Assembly (NCBI GenBank): GCA_945865365.1
Contig: CAMBDL010000002.1
Coordinates: 1 to 64,000 of the forward strand
Length of the DNA stretch: 64,000 bases
Direction: 5' to 3'
Source of the DNA: Streptomyces griseus
Lineage (GTDB): Bacteria > Actinomycetota > Actinomycetes > Nanopelagicales > Nanopelagicaceae
How positions within the stretch are numbered: position 1 is the stretch's first letter; every line of letters begins with the position of its first letter. The translations under genes and the position numbers were made by a program. The notes beneath the pieces were generated by a model. The model was given only the letters and a program-made list of their open reading frames with translations. It did no database searches and was not told where the DNA came from. Positions 7,860 through 17,200 of the stretch are shown piece by piece.

Positions 7860-8873
7860 GTGCTAATTGCACAACGTCCCACCCTCAGTGAAGAAGTAGT
7901 ATCAGAGTCACGCTCACGGTTCATCATTGAGCCGCTAGAGCCAGGCTTTGGATACACACTTGGCAACAGCATGCGTCGTACATTGCTTTCATCTATTCCA
8001 GGTGCAGCAGTTACAAGCATCCGCGTCGCCGGTGCACTTCATGAGTTCACAACTCTTGAAGGCGTAAAGGAAGATCTCACCGATATCGTTTTGAACATCA
8101 AGAATTTGGTGCTTTCATCAGATAACGATGAGCCAAGCGTCGTCTACATCCGCAAGTCAGGTGCCGGTCCAGTTACTGGTGCAGACATTGCAGTTCCAAC
8201 TGGCGTTGAAGTACATAACCCATCACTTCACTTAGCAACACTTAACGGTAAAGGATCTCTTGAGATCGAACTTACTGTTGAGCGTGGCCGTGGCTATGTC
8301 ACCGCAGTTCAGAACAAGCAGGCCGGAGCAGAGATTGGTCGCATTCCTGTTGACTCTATCTATTCACCAGTTTTAAAGGTTACCTATGCCGTTGAAGCCA
8401 CTCGCGTTGAACAGCGCACAGACTTTGATCGTCTAGTTGTCGATGTTGAGACTAAGTCATCAATGAAGCCACGCGATGCAGTTGCATCAGCTGGACGTAC
8501 ATTGGTTGAGCTATTCGGTCTTGCACGCGAACTCAATCTTGATGCTGAAGGTATCGAGATGGGGCCATCTGTTATGGATGCAGCCCTTGCTGCAGATATG
8601 GCCCTTCCCATTGAAGATCTCGATCTGACAGTACGCTCATATAACTGCTTGAAGCGCGAAGGCATTCACACAGTTGGAGAGCTCGTTAACCGTTCAGAGG
8701 CTGACTTGCTAGATATCCGCAACTTTGGTTCAAAATCAATCGATGAAGTTAAGGCAAAGCTTGTCTCTATGGGGATGAACTTAAAAGATAGCCCAGTCGG
8801 ATTTGATCCTACACAGCACCAAAATTACAACGCAGCGCTAGACGACGAGTTCGTTGAAGCAGAGCAGGCCTAG
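7860..8873 (+). CDS. rpoA: DNA-directed RNA polymerase subunit alpha
   Basis: 337 residues from GTG 7860. The N-terminal domain (about 1-230, with [31 protein letters not shown]) dimerises and anchors beta and beta'. The C-terminal domain (about 245-315, [23 protein letters not shown]) contacts UP elements and activators. An acidic tail ends the protein. Gene order rpsD-rpoA-rplQ is universal in the alpha operon. Length and motifs are complete. Confidence 0.98.
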   Translation: MLIAQRPTLSEEVVSESRSRFIIEPLEPGFGYTLGNSMRRTLLSSIPGAAVTSIRVAGALHEFTTLEGVKEDLTDIVLNIKNLVLSSDNDEPSVVYIRKSGAGPVTGADIAVPTGVEVHNPSLHLATLNGKGSLEIELTVERGRGYVTAVQNKQAGAEIGRIPVDSIYSPVLKVTYAVEATRVEQRTDFDRLVVDVETKSSMKPRDAVASAGRTLVELFGLARELNLDAEGIEMGPSVMDAALAADMALPIEDLDLTVRSYNCLKREGIHTVGELVNRSEADLLDIRNFGSKSIDEVKAKLVSMGMNLKDSPVGFDPTQHQNYNAALDDEFVEAEQA

Positions 8874-8884
8874 GAGAATAGACA

Positions 8885-9250
8885 ATGCCAAAACCAACTA
8901 AAGGTCCTCGTCTGGGTTCAGGCCCATCGCATGAGCGGTTACTGTTGCGCACACTTGCAGAGCAGCTGTTCGAGCACGGCAAGATCACGACAACCGAGGC
9001 AAAGGCTAAGCGCCTGCGTCCATTAGCTGAGAAGTTAATTACTTTCGCTAAGAAGGGTGATCTTCCAGCTCGCCGTCAGGTCATGGCTCAGATTTCAAAT
9101 AAGAGCGTTGTACATACGCTTTTCACTGTTATCGGACCACGCTTTACTGCGCGCAACGGTGGCTACACACGTATTACAAAGATTGGGCCACGCAAGGGCG
9201 ATAACGCTCCAATGGCTGTAATCGAAGTTTTAACTGAGAAAGATAACTAA
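8885..9250 (+). CDS. rplQ: 50S ribosomal protein bL17
   Basis: 121 residues. The N terminus [29 protein letters not shown] is diagnostic. It sits near the polypeptide exit tunnel of the large subunit. Its start is 11 bases after the rpoA stop with an AGGAGAA ribosome site. The cluster's terminator (9287-9317) lies beyond the truA start codon rather than between the two genes. Confidence 0.97.
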   Translation: MPKPTKGPRLGSGPSHERLLLRTLAEQLFEHGKITTTEAKAKRLRPLAEKLITFAKKGDLPARRQVMAQISNKSVVHTLFTVIGPRFTARNGGYTRITKIGPRKGDNAPMAVIEVLTEKDN

Positions 9251-9277
9251 GCGTTAAAAACTTAGAAATTTATTATT

Positions 9278-10051
9278 ATGTCGGAGCCCACTCTCTATCC
9301 AGAGAGTGGGTTTCTTCGTTTACGGATTGATTTAGCCTATGACGGCACTAATTATTCGGGATGGGCCAAACAGCCAGATCGCCCCACCATTCAAGAAGAG
9401 CTAGAAAACACTTTAGCTAAAATCACGCAGAGCCCGATTGAAACTATTGTCGCCGGTCGCACAGATGCGGGAGTTCACGCGAGTGGGCAAGTAGTTCACG
9501 TTGATGTGCCGGACACAATCGATATTAAAGAACTGCCATTTAAGTTAAATAGCATGCTCGATGAAGATATTCGAATCTTGCGCGTTACGGTTATGGCCAA
9601 AGCTTTTCATGCTCGATTTAGCGCAACTCAACGCAGCTATACCTACAAGATTTTAGATGCCAATCAAGTCGTCTCCCCGCTGCATCGCCTTGATGTTGCG
9701 CCGTGGTATCGAGCTTTAGATGTCGATGTTTTGAATGCTGCCAGCGCATTATTGATAGGCAAACATGACTTTGCTGCATTTTGTAAGTTCCGTGAAGGTG
9801 CAACCACGATTCGAAATCTTGTGCGTTTTGACTGGATTCGTGATGAAGAAGGCTATGTGATCGCCGATATCGCCGCCGATGCTTTTTGTTATTCAATGGT
9901 GCGCAATCTCGTTGGCGCTGTTGTATGTGTGGCTGAAGGCCGATATAGCCTGGACTGGATTCTTGCAATGTTGGCCAATAAAGAGCGCGTCCCAGATAGT
10001 TTGGTCTTTGAGGCACGAGGATTAACCCTGCGCCAGGTTGGCTACCCCTAG
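9278..10051 (+). CDS. truA: tRNA pseudouridine(38-40) synthase TruA
   Basis: 257 residues. It converts uridines 38-40 of the anticodon arm to pseudouridine. The catalytic aspartate is D63 in GRTDAGVHASGQ. The dimerising TruA fold spans the whole protein (LRIDLAYDGTNYSGWAKQ at the start, FCYSMVRNLVG near 208). The ATG at 9278 has a poor ribosome site, and a terminator hairpin occupies codons 4-11. No other ATG, GTG or TTG lies in frame between 9278 and the conserved LRIDLAYDG, so the start is kept. The placement after rplQ is standard. Confidence 0.94.
   Translation: MSEPTLYPESGFLRLRIDLAYDGTNYSGWAKQPDRPTIQEELENTLAKITQSPIETIVAGRTDAGVHASGQVVHVDVPDTIDIKELPFKLNSMLDEDIRILRVTVMAKAFHARFSATQRSYTYKILDANQVVSPLHRLDVAPWYRALDVDVLNAASALLIGKHDFAAFCKFREGATTIRNLVRFDWIRDEEGYVIADIAADAFCYSMVRNLVGAVVCVAEGRYSLDWILAMLANKERVPDSLVFEARGLTLRQVGYP
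9287..9317 (+). terminator. rho-independent terminator inside the 5' end of truA
   Basis: CCCACTCTCT (9287-9296), loop ATCC, AGAGAGTGGG (9301-9310) is a perfect 10-bp stem followed by TTTCTTCGTTT. It has the shape of an intrinsic terminator for the rplQ transcript, yet it lies within the first codons of truA. It probably lowers read-through into truA. Confidence 0.65.
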
Positions 10052-10093
10052 CAAGCCGAGGATTCTGGAGCAAGAAAGGCCATTTTGACCCAT

Positions 10094-10137
10094 GCCCCTA
10101 GCACGGGTACCCTTACTCCTCTGCACTCCTTAGGGGC
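10094..10137 (+). promoter_or_regulatory. structured leader upstream of rplM-rpsI
   Basis: In the 125-base gap between truA and rplM, GCCCCTA (10094-10100) can pair with TAGGGGC (10131-10137). A GGGTACCC palindrome (10105-10112) lies inside the loop. It may be part of an autoregulatory ribosomal protein leader or just the end of the truA transcript. The sequence alone does not decide. Confidence 0.4.
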
Positions 10138-10176
10138 GCTTGAAGAAAAAACTCGAAATAGAAGGTAGGCAAGAGC

Positions 10177-10629
10177 GTGCGTACATATAGTCCAAAAGCC
10201 GGTGATGCAGTCCGTCAGTGGCACGTGATCGATGCACAAGATGTGGTCTTGGGCCGTCTTGCAACGCATGCTGCCGCTCTACTTCGTGGAAAGCACAAGA
10301 CAACATTTGCTCCACACATGGACATGGGCGATTTCGTCATTGTTATTAATGCAGAGAAGATCGCATTGTCAGGTAATAAGACAAAGCAGAAGTGGGCACA
10401 CCACCACTCAGGTTTCCCAGGCGGTTTAACATCAACTGTTTACGGCGAGCTACTTGAGAAGTTCCCAACACGCGCTGTAGAAAAAGCGATCAAGGGAATG
10501 ATTCCTAAGAACCGCTTAGGTCGCGACATTGCTTCAAAGCTCAAGGTTTATGCGGGTCCAAACCACCCACATGCAGCACAAGCACCAACACCATATGTAT
10601 TCGATCAAGTTTCACAAATTGTGAAGTAA
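10177..10629 (+). CDS. rplM: 50S ribosomal protein uL13
   Basis: 150 residues from GTG 10177 ([29 protein letters not shown]). It is an early-assembly protein of the large subunit. [15 protein letters not shown] near the start and [11 protein letters not shown] around residue 108 are typical. It is followed after 9 bases by rpsI, the usual pair. The GAAGGTAGG ribosome site precedes the GTG. Confidence 0.97.
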   Translation: MRTYSPKAGDAVRQWHVIDAQDVVLGRLATHAAALLRGKHKTTFAPHMDMGDFVIVINAEKIALSGNKTKQKWAHHHSGFPGGLTSTVYGELLEKFPTRAVEKAIKGMIPKNRLGRDIASKLKVYAGPNHPHAAQAPTPYVFDQVSQIVK

Positions 10630-10638
10630 GGGAAAACA

Positions 10639-11127
10639 ATGTCAGAGAACACAACTTTTGAAGATCTCGGCGAGAACGAAGTTCCTACTTCATACTCCTC
10701 AGCAACTCCAGCTGCAGCAACTAATCGCCCAGCTATCAAGGCTCCAGGTGGCGGAACAGGTCGTCGTAAAGAGGCTGTTGCCCGCGTTCGCTTAGTACCA
10801 GGTACTGGCAAGTGGGTTGTTAATGGTAAGACTCTAGAAAATTACTTCCCAAACAAGGTTCACCAACAATCAGTCTCAGAGCCATTTCGCACAGTAGGTG
10901 CTGAAAACCAATACGATGTTTTTGCTCGCATCAATGGTGGCGGAGTTTCTGGTCAAGCCGGTGCACTTCGTTTAGGTGTTGCACGTTCATTAAATCAAAT
11001 TGATGAAGAAGCTAACCGTCCAGCACTTAAAAAGGCTGGATTCTTATCACGTGATGCACGTGTTATTGAGCGCAAGAAGTACGGCCTAAAGAAGGCACGT
11101 AAGCGTTCTCAATACAGCAAGCGCTAA
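10639..11127 (+). CDS. rpsI: 30S ribosomal protein uS9
   Basis: 162 residues. The conserved domain starts at about residue 38 ([25 protein letters not shown]) and ends with the basic tail [17 protein letters not shown], which reaches the P-site tRNA. The first about 35 residues are an Ala/Thr-rich actinobacterial extension. Partner of rplM in the rplM-rpsI operon. Confidence 0.97.
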   Translation: MSENTTFEDLGENEVPTSYSSATPAAATNRPAIKAPGGGTGRRKEAVARVRLVPGTGKWVVNGKTLENYFPNKVHQQSVSEPFRTVGAENQYDVFARINGGGVSGQAGALRLGVARSLNQIDEEANRPALKKAGFLSRDARVIERKKYGLKKARKRSQYSKR

Positions 11128-11152
11128 TTCACTTTTAAACGAGGGAGTTCCA

Positions 11153-12493
11153 ATGGCACTCTTTGGTACCGATGGAATTCGCGGCTTAGCCAATAGCGAA
11201 CTCACAGCAGAAATCGCATTAGATGTCTCTGTTGCCGCTGCCCATATTTTGGTTGAAAGCTCATCAAATAAAGACCACCAGCCAACGGCAATTGTTGGTC
11301 AAGATTCACGCGCATCAGGTGAGTTTCTAGAAGCGGCCGTTGTAGCTGGTTTAACTAGTGCTGGAATCAATGTCTATCGCGTTGGAGTTTTACCTACCCC
11401 TGCGATTGCTCATTTAGTTGCAGAAACTAAGTGCGATCTAGGCGTAATGATTAGCGCATCGCATAATGCAATGCCAGATAATGGAATCAAATTATTTGCT
11501 CGCGGTGGTGGAAAGCTCGATGATGCAATTGAAGCGCGAATTGAAGCGCGCATGGGTGAAGAGTGGAAGCGTCCAACAGGTCGGGGTGTAGGTCGTGCAA
11601 TCAATGATGACAATGCCACTGAACGATATTTAAAGCACCTACTGGCATCGGTTGAAACTCCACTTAAAGGCTTAAAGATAGTTGTTGACTGCGCCAACGG
11701 TGCTTCATCATTAGTTGCACCAGAGGCTTATCGCCGGGCAGGTGCAGAGGTAATTGCAATCTTTAATCAACCTGATGGTTGGAACATTAATGATAACTGC
11801 GGTTCAACGCATTTACATCAACTTCGTTCGGCCGTGCTGAAAGAGGGTGCAGATGTTGGAATCGCCCACGATGGGGATGCCGATAGATGTTTAGCAATTG
11901 ATGCTGCCGGCAATGAAATCGATGGCGATCATATTCTTACAATCTTGGCACGTGGATTTAAAGCTCGTGGAAAACTAAACAAGAACACAGTTGTTGGAAC
12001 GGTAATGAGCAACCTTGGTTTTATGCATGCGATGAAAGAGTCAGGCATCGAAGTAGTAACAACTCCAGTCGGTGATCGCTATGTTTTAGAAAACATGATT
12101 GAAAATGATTACTTACTCGGTGGCGAACAATCTGGCCATGTCATCATGCGCGACTTAGCTAATACAGGTGATGGAATACTTACTGCACTGCAACTATTGC
12201 AAGAGGTAGTGCGTACCGGAAAAACTTTGCAAGAACTAGCGGCCACTATGGTCCGTTTTCCTCAGGTTCTTATTAATGTGAAAGAAGTAAATAAGAAGGC
12301 TTTGCATGAGTCTGAAGTTATAGCCACCGCAGTTAAATCTGCCCAAGACCGCTTGGGGGATAGTGGGCGCGTCTTATTGCGAGCATCTGGCACTGAGGCC
12401 CTTGTCAGAGTGATGGTTGAGGCCGCCAGTGATAACCTTGCTGAAGAAATTGCTCGTTCACTTGCCGATGTAGTTAAAGCCGAACTGGGGTAA
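11153..12493 (+). CDS. glmM: phosphoglucosamine mutase
   Basis: 446 residues, full length. It interconverts GlcN-6-P and GlcN-1-P on the route to UDP-GlcNAc and peptidoglycan. The active-site serine is in MISASHNAMPDNGIK (about residues 99-113). The metal-binding loop is DGDADRC (about 240-246), and the sugar-binding GGEQSGH is near 323. ALFGTDGIRG is the N-terminal signature. It lies directly upstream of glmS (6-base gap), so two consecutive steps of amino-sugar synthesis are co-transcribed. Confidence 0.97.
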   Translation: MALFGTDGIRGLANSELTAEIALDVSVAAAHILVESSSNKDHQPTAIVGQDSRASGEFLEAAVVAGLTSAGINVYRVGVLPTPAIAHLVAETKCDLGVMISASHNAMPDNGIKLFARGGGKLDDAIEARIEARMGEEWKRPTGRGVGRAINDDNATERYLKHLLASVETPLKGLKIVVDCANGASSLVAPEAYRRAGAEVIAIFNQPDGWNINDNCGSTHLHQLRSAVLKEGADVGIAHDGDADRCLAIDAAGNEIDGDHILTILARGFKARGKLNKNTVVGTVMSNLGFMHAMKESGIEVVTTPVGDRYVLENMIENDYLLGGEQSGHVIMRDLANTGDGILTALQLLQEVVRTGKTLQELAATMVRFPQVLINVKEVNKKALHESEVIATAVKSAQDRLGDSGRVLLRASGTEALVRVMVEAASDNLAEEIARSLADVVKAELG

Positions 12494-12499
12494 GCATTG

Positions 12500-14338
12500 A
12501 TGTGTGGAATTGTGGGATACACAGGGCCGCAATCTGCACTTACCCCGCTCATTGAAGGGCTGCGACGTCTTGAATATCGTGGTTACGACTCAGCGGGAAT
12601 CGCATTAGGAACTCCCGGCCAACTATTTATTGAAAAAAAAGCCGGCAAACTATCTAATCTAGAGAGTGCCCTCGATGTCACTTTGCCAATAGTTCACTCT
12701 GGAATCGGTCACACCCGTTGGGCAACACATGGTGGACCAACGGATCGAAATGCTCACCCGCATGTAGATAACGATGGCAAGTTAGCTGTGATACACAACG
12801 GAATTATTGAAAACTATACCGAGTTGAGAGCTTCGCTTGAATCGCGGGGACACAAATTTTCTTCACAAACCGATACTGAATCAGTTGCACATTTACTGAG
12901 TGATCTACGCAAAGAACATAATGGGGATCTTTCTGCGGCAATGCGTGAAGGCGTTAAAGCACTGCGCGGCTCATTCACTTTAGTTGCCATACATGCCGAT
13001 GCACCCGATGTAGTTGTGGGAGTTCGCAGAAACTCACCACTGGTCGTAGGCCTTGGTTTGGGTGAAAACTTTATGGCATCTGACGTTGCCGCCTTTATCG
13101 ATTACACCAAGCGTGCAATTGAGTTAGGCCAGGATGAAGTTGTGACTATGACTCCTACGTCGGTTCACATTACTGATTTAGAAGGCAGAGAAATCACTCC
13201 CAAAGAGTATGAGATTTCATGGGATGCATCCGCGGCACAAAAAGGTGGATTCACTCACTTTATGCTCAAAGAGATTTATGAGCAGCCAAAGGCAGTGGCA
13301 GATACATTGATTGGCCGCTTAAGTGATAACAGACAGATTCTGCTCGATGAATTACACATGAGCGCAGATGAGATTCGAGCAATTAAAAAGATCGTTGTTA
13401 TCGCCTGCGGAACGGCTTATCACGCTGGCATGGTTGCTAAATATGCAATTGAAAAGTGGGCCAAGATTTCGGTAGAAGTCGAGATTGCTAGCGAATATAG
13501 GTATCGCGATCCACTTATTGATTCAGGAACACTTGTCATTGCAATCTCGCAATCCGGTGAAACTATGGATACGTTAATGGCGGTTCGCCATGCAAAAACT
13601 GCGGGTGCACGAGTGCTGGCGATTTGCAATACAAATAGTTCAACGATTCCACGTGAATCTGATGCGGTTTTGTATACACATGCTGGTCCCGAAATCGCCG
13701 TGGCATCGACCAAGGCACTCCTTACTCAAATGATTGCAGTTTATTTGATTGGTCTGCATTTAGCTCAAGTCAATGGTTCACTATCAGATATAGAAGTTGA
13801 AGAGTTATACGGAGAACTATTAGAGCTTCCCGGTAAAATTGAGCAGATTCTTGAAACTGTTGAGCCTTTGCGCGCACTTACTCGAAGCTTTGCCAGCAAC
13901 AACACAGTTCTATTTTTAGGTAGAAATATCGGATATCCCGTAGCACTCGAAGGTGCATTAAAGTTAAAAGAGCTTGCCTACATACATGCCGAAGGCTTTG
14001 CAGGTGGTGAGCTCAAGCACGGGCCAATCGCACTTATTGAAGAGGGCACACCTGTCATAGCAATTTTGCCTGCAGGCCATGAGCACGCCCTTGATGAAAA
14101 AATGCTCAGTAATATTCAAGAAGTAAAGGCCCGTGGTGCCCGTGTAATTGTTATCGCCGAGGAAGGAGCACCCGTTGAAGGTGCTGAACACGTTATTCGT
14201 ATACCTGTTGTTCCTGCGCTTTTTCAACCAGTACTTGCAACAGTTCCATTGCAAGTATTTGCATATGAAATGGCCGTAGCCCGCGGAAATGATGTTGATC
14301 AACCTAGAAATTTAGCTAAGTCAGTTACGGTGGAGTAG
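12500..14338 (+). CDS. glmS: glutamine--fructose-6-phosphate aminotransferase (isomerising)
   Basis: 612 residues. It makes glucosamine-6-phosphate from fructose-6-phosphate and glutamine. I choose ATG 12500 rather than TTG 12497 because the N-terminal Cys after Met removal (MCGIVGYTG) is the glutaminase nucleophile. The class II glutaminase domain covers about 1-225. Two SIS sugar-isomerase domains follow (CGTAYHAG near 303, SQSGETMDT near 350). The C terminus DQPRNLAKSVTVE is the family signature. There is no room for a glmS ribozyme upstream, so feedback is not of that type. Confidence 0.97.
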   Translation: MCGIVGYTGPQSALTPLIEGLRRLEYRGYDSAGIALGTPGQLFIEKKAGKLSNLESALDVTLPIVHSGIGHTRWATHGGPTDRNAHPHVDNDGKLAVIHNGIIENYTELRASLESRGHKFSSQTDTESVAHLLSDLRKEHNGDLSAAMREGVKALRGSFTLVAIHADAPDVVVGVRRNSPLVVGLGLGENFMASDVAAFIDYTKRAIELGQDEVVTMTPTSVHITDLEGREITPKEYEISWDASAAQKGGFTHFMLKEIYEQPKAVADTLIGRLSDNRQILLDELHMSADEIRAIKKIVVIACGTAYHAGMVAKYAIEKWAKISVEVEIASEYRYRDPLIDSGTLVIAISQSGETMDTLMAVRHAKTAGARVLAICNTNSSTIPRESDAVLYTHAGPEIAVASTKALLTQMIAVYLIGLHLAQVNGSLSDIEVEELYGELLELPGKIEQILETVEPLRALTRSFASNNTVLFLGRNIGYPVALEGALKLKELAYIHAEGFAGGELKHGPIALIEEGTPVIAILPAGHEHALDEKMLSNIQEVKARGARVIVIAEEGAPVEGAEHVIRIPVVPALFQPVLATVPLQVFAYEMAVARGNDVDQPRNLAKSVTVE

Positions 14339-14989
14339 ATGCGTAAGGCTCAAATGTTTCGCGCACTACGGTGGTCTTTACTACTCTTTATTGGTTTTTT
14401 AATAGTTACACAGCAAGTGATGAGTTATGGCCCTTTAGTAAATTTCGATAATGATGTAAATCGAACGCATAGGCCTCGCTTCGATGGTTTGTCGGGTTTT
14501 ATACTGCGTCGACTAGATGATCTTGGTCTTCGTTGGTTGACAGCGACCGTACTGCTGTTAGCAGCTGCATTCATCGCATATAAATTTAAGACATGGCGCC
14601 CATTAAATTTGGCGCTCCTTTCACTTCTAGCCCTCAACGCTGTTGTCGGAGTTTTTAAAATCTTTTTAGGACGCACTAAACCCCGAGATGGCTTTGACTT
14701 GCTTCATGCAGGTGGAATGTCTTACCCCAGTGGTCATGCATCTAACGCGGTTTTATCGTGGGGTATTTTGGCATATTTGATTTATAGATATGCACGCGTT
14801 GATAGATTTCAAGGACGATTAGCAAGTGCAGGGGTAGTACTAATCTCCATAACGATTTGTATAGTCTCTTTAATTCGCCATACGCACTGGTTTACAGATT
14901 TATTAGGTGGTCTATTTATTGGCTCATCACTCTTGGTCGCCGTTATTGCAGTAGATCGCTACGTTCCTTCGAAGAGCCAACTGCACTAG
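14339..14989 (+). CDS. PAP2-family phosphatase (membrane)
   Basis: 216 residues with about five to six membrane segments. The three acid phosphatase motifs are present: K-x6-R-P type (GRTKPRDGFD, about 113-122), SYPSGHAS (about 129-136) and S-x3-R-H-x5-D (SLIRHTHWFTDLLGG). Such enzymes remove phosphate from lipid phosphates such as phosphatidate or undecaprenyl pyrophosphate at the outer face of the membrane. The gene begins immediately after the glmS stop, within a cell-wall precursor cluster, so undecaprenyl-PP recycling is a reasonable guess. Substrate is not readable from sequence. Confidence 0.85.
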   Translation: MRKAQMFRALRWSLLLFIGFLIVTQQVMSYGPLVNFDNDVNRTHRPRFDGLSGFILRRLDDLGLRWLTATVLLLAAAFIAYKFKTWRPLNLALLSLLALNAVVGVFKIFLGRTKPRDGFDLLHAGGMSYPSGHASNAVLSWGILAYLIYRYARVDRFQGRLASAGVVLISITICIVSLIRHTHWFTDLLGGLFIGSSLLVAVIAVDRYVPSKSQLH

Positions 14990-14998
14990 GCTTTAACC

Positions 14999-15343
14999 AT
15001 GATTGATGGAATTGGAATCGATGTCGTTGATATTGAGCGCTTTAAGTCTTCCATTGAACGCACGCCTGGCCTAACGGCCAAACTATTCACTGCAGCCGAA
15101 GCGGTTAAACCAATTCACTCAATGGCGGCTCGTTTTGCCGCTAAAGAGGCCCTCTATAAGGCGCTTAACGCAGGTAAAGGCTTACCATGGCATGATGCCG
15201 AAGTTATTAACTTAGAAAGCGGCAAGCCGGCTTTTCTCTTTCGTGGAAAGATTGCCGACCTCGTTGACGGTGCAACTGTGCACTTATCGCTTTCACATGA
15301 TGCAGGCATTGCATCTGCCATAGTGATTGTGGAGCGCAACTAA
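14999..15343 (+). CDS. acpS: holo-[acyl-carrier-protein] synthase
   Basis: 114 residues. It transfers 4'-phosphopantetheine from CoA to apo-[19 protein letters not shown] is the N-terminal signature with metal ligand Asp. [12 protein letters not shown] carries the second metal ligand and the CoA-binding lysine. [17 protein letters not shown] closes the fold. It overlaps alr by one base (TAATG). The acpS-alr order is common in actinobacteria. Confidence 0.95.
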   Translation: MIDGIGIDVVDIERFKSSIERTPGLTAKLFTAAEAVKPIHSMAARFAAKEALYKALNAGKGLPWHDAEVINLESGKPAFLFRGKIADLVDGATVHLSLSHDAGIASAIVIVERN

Positions 15344-16446
15344 TGGAGCACCGCGCTGAAGCACGAGTTGATGTATCTGCAATTGCAGCAAATATTGCCT
15401 TATTAAAATCTACGGCTGGCGTTGATCTCTTAGCGGTAGTTAAAGCCGATGCATACGGCCATGGATTAATTGAAGTGGGACTTGCCGCCGAACGTGCGGG
15501 AGCAGATTGGTTAGGTGTTGCTTTACTTGAAGAGGCAATCGCACTTCGCACACACGGAGTTCGAATTCCAATTCTAGCCTGGATGGTTTCACCCGGATCA
15601 GATTTTAAAGCAGCAGTAAATCATGACATTGATGTTGCCATCTCTTGCATCATTGCCTTCAATGAAATCTCAGTATTAAAAGTAAAACCAAGAGTTCACA
15701 TTGAAGTTGATACCGGAATGACTCGAGGAGGTTTCCTTGATGAGTGGCAGGAGTTCTTAACTCAAGATTTCTCGCAGGTTGAGATAATTGGTATTTTTTC
15801 ACACTTTGCTCGAGCCGACGAGCCAAGTGAAAAACAAAATATCAATCAATTGAAACGATTTAATGAGATGGTTGGAGAGTTGGCTGCAGTAGGAGTGAAT
15901 CCTCCGATTAAACATCTATCGAATTCAGCGGCAACATTGAAGAATCATGCTGCAGCTTATGATTTAGTACGCACAGGAATCGCACTGTATGGATTAAGTC
16001 CTGATGTGAACACTCTCGGAATTAGTAAGGATTTAGGATTAAAACCAGCAATGCAGTTGCGCGCAAAACTTCATTTAGTCAAATCAGTACCAGCTAACTC
16101 ACCAGTCGGTTATGGGGCCACTGCAATCACGCAATCGGCAACGAAGTTAGGCATAGTGGCTATGGGCTACGCCGATGGGATTCCCCGCAATACCCAAGGC
16201 GCAGGGGTCGCGTATGAGGGTGAAAAAGCCCCCATTATCGGACGAGTCTCGATGGATCAGTTTGTGGTCGATCTCGGCCCAGACTCACATGCACAATCAG
16301 GGGACTGGGTCATAGTTTTTGGTGATGGCTCTCACGGTGAATACACGGCCGATGATTGGGCGAGGGCTTCGGGCTCAATAAATTATGAAATAACCACACG
16401 TATTGGGCCGCGTGTGCCTAGAATCTACGCACCCCATGTCTACTAA
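15343..16446 (+). CDS. alr: alanine racemase
   Basis: 367 residues. A PLP enzyme giving D-alanine for peptidoglycan. The PLP lysine is in VVKADAYGHG (K about 30). The opposite catalytic tyrosine is in SPVGYGATAI (about 253-262), and VSMDQFVVDLG is the C-terminal signature. It has an N-terminal TIM barrel and a C-terminal beta domain. Its last bases overlap the livG start, so the ABC importer downstream may be partly read from this operon. Confidence 0.96.
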   Translation: MEHRAEARVDVSAIAANIALLKSTAGVDLLAVVKADAYGHGLIEVGLAAERAGADWLGVALLEEAIALRTHGVRIPILAWMVSPGSDFKAAVNHDIDVAISCIIAFNEISVLKVKPRVHIEVDTGMTRGGFLDEWQEFLTQDFSQVEIIGIFSHFARADEPSEKQNINQLKRFNEMVGELAAVGVNPPIKHLSNSAATLKNHAAAYDLVRTGIALYGLSPDVNTLGISKDLGLKPAMQLRAKLHLVKSVPANSPVGYGATAITQSATKLGIVAMGYADGIPRNTQGAGVAYEGEKAPIIGRVSMDQFVVDLGPDSHAQSGDWVIVFGDGSHGEYTADDWARASGSINYEITTRIGPRVPRIYAPHVY

Positions 16447-17200
16447 TACTGCAGCCTTGCGCGTTGAGGGAGTAACAGTCTCCTTCGGCGGTCTGCGGGC
16501 TCTTAATGATGTCTACTGTGAGATTGGTAAGAATGAAGTTGTGGGCTTAATTGGCCCGAATGGTGCGGGCAAGACAACTTTATTTAACGCACTCTGCGGA
16601 CTTGTTGCACCAGATCAGGGCAGATTTTTTCTCAGTGGTGCAGAGCGAGATTTCCCGCGTACCGATAATTTAGTTGATCTTGGCATTGCACGTACATTGC
16701 AAGGCGTTGGTCTCTTTGGTGAATTGACAGTTTTAGAGAACGTCATGGTTGGCGCGCAACACTTAGCACAAACTGGATTAATCTCTGCGGCTCTAGCTCG
16801 TAATGGCAAAGATGAGAATCGAATTCGCGATCGTTCACGTGTTGCTCTCGAACGCGTTTATGCAGGCGGTCTTGCAGACCGTCGTGCAGACACACTTTCT
16901 TATCCAGATACTAAACGTGTTGCAATTGCTCGAGCACTTGTCAGCGAACCCTCAATTTTAATGCTTGACGAGCCCGCCGGTGGCCTAGGTACGCAAGACA
17001 TTGAGTGGATGAATCTATTAATTCGTAATTTGAGTGCCCAGATGTCAGTGCTATTAGTTGAGCATCACATGGATGTTGTAATGAGCGTATGTAGCAAACT
17101 ATATGTTTTAAATTTTGGTGAAGTCATTGCAAGTGGTAGCGCTGAAACTGTGCGACGCGACCCTGCAGTCATTGCCGCCTATCTTGGAACGGGGGCATAA
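16436..17200 (+). CDS. livG: branched-chain amino acid type ABC transporter ATPase LivG
   Basis: 254 residues from ATG 16436. An open frame reaches back to 16403 but would overlap alr more. Walker A is GPNGAGKT (about 42-49). The signature region is degenerate (LSYPDTKRVAIARAL instead of LSGGQ), and Walker B is ILMLDEP. The degenerate signature is seen in several LivG proteins but is worth noting. It pairs with LivF (17201) on the LivH-LivM channel. Imports branched-chain or other hydrophobic amino acids or small amides. Confidence 0.9.
   Translation: MSTNTAALRVEGVTVSFGGLRALNDVYCEIGKNEVVGLIGPNGAGKTTLFNALCGLVAPDQGRFFLSGAERDFPRTDNLVDLGIARTLQGVGLFGELTVLENVMVGAQHLAQTGLISAALARNGKDENRIRDRSRVALERVYAGGLADRRADTLSYPDTKRVAIARALVSEPSILMLDEPAGGLGTQDIEWMNLLIRNLSAQMSVLLVEHHMDVVMSVCSKLYVLNFGEVIASGSAETVRRDPAVIAAYLGTGA

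Noticed and set aside
9618-10073. 151-residue minus-strand frame over truA
   Set aside because: Lies wholly over conserved TruA sequence and shows no domain or ribosome site.
12494-12499. glmS ribozyme
   Set aside because: Only 6 bases separate glmM and glmS; there is no room for the ribozyme.
16403-16435. Extended N terminus of livG inside alr
   Set aside because: The extra 11 residues read from alr coding DNA, and ATG 16436 matches the family start.
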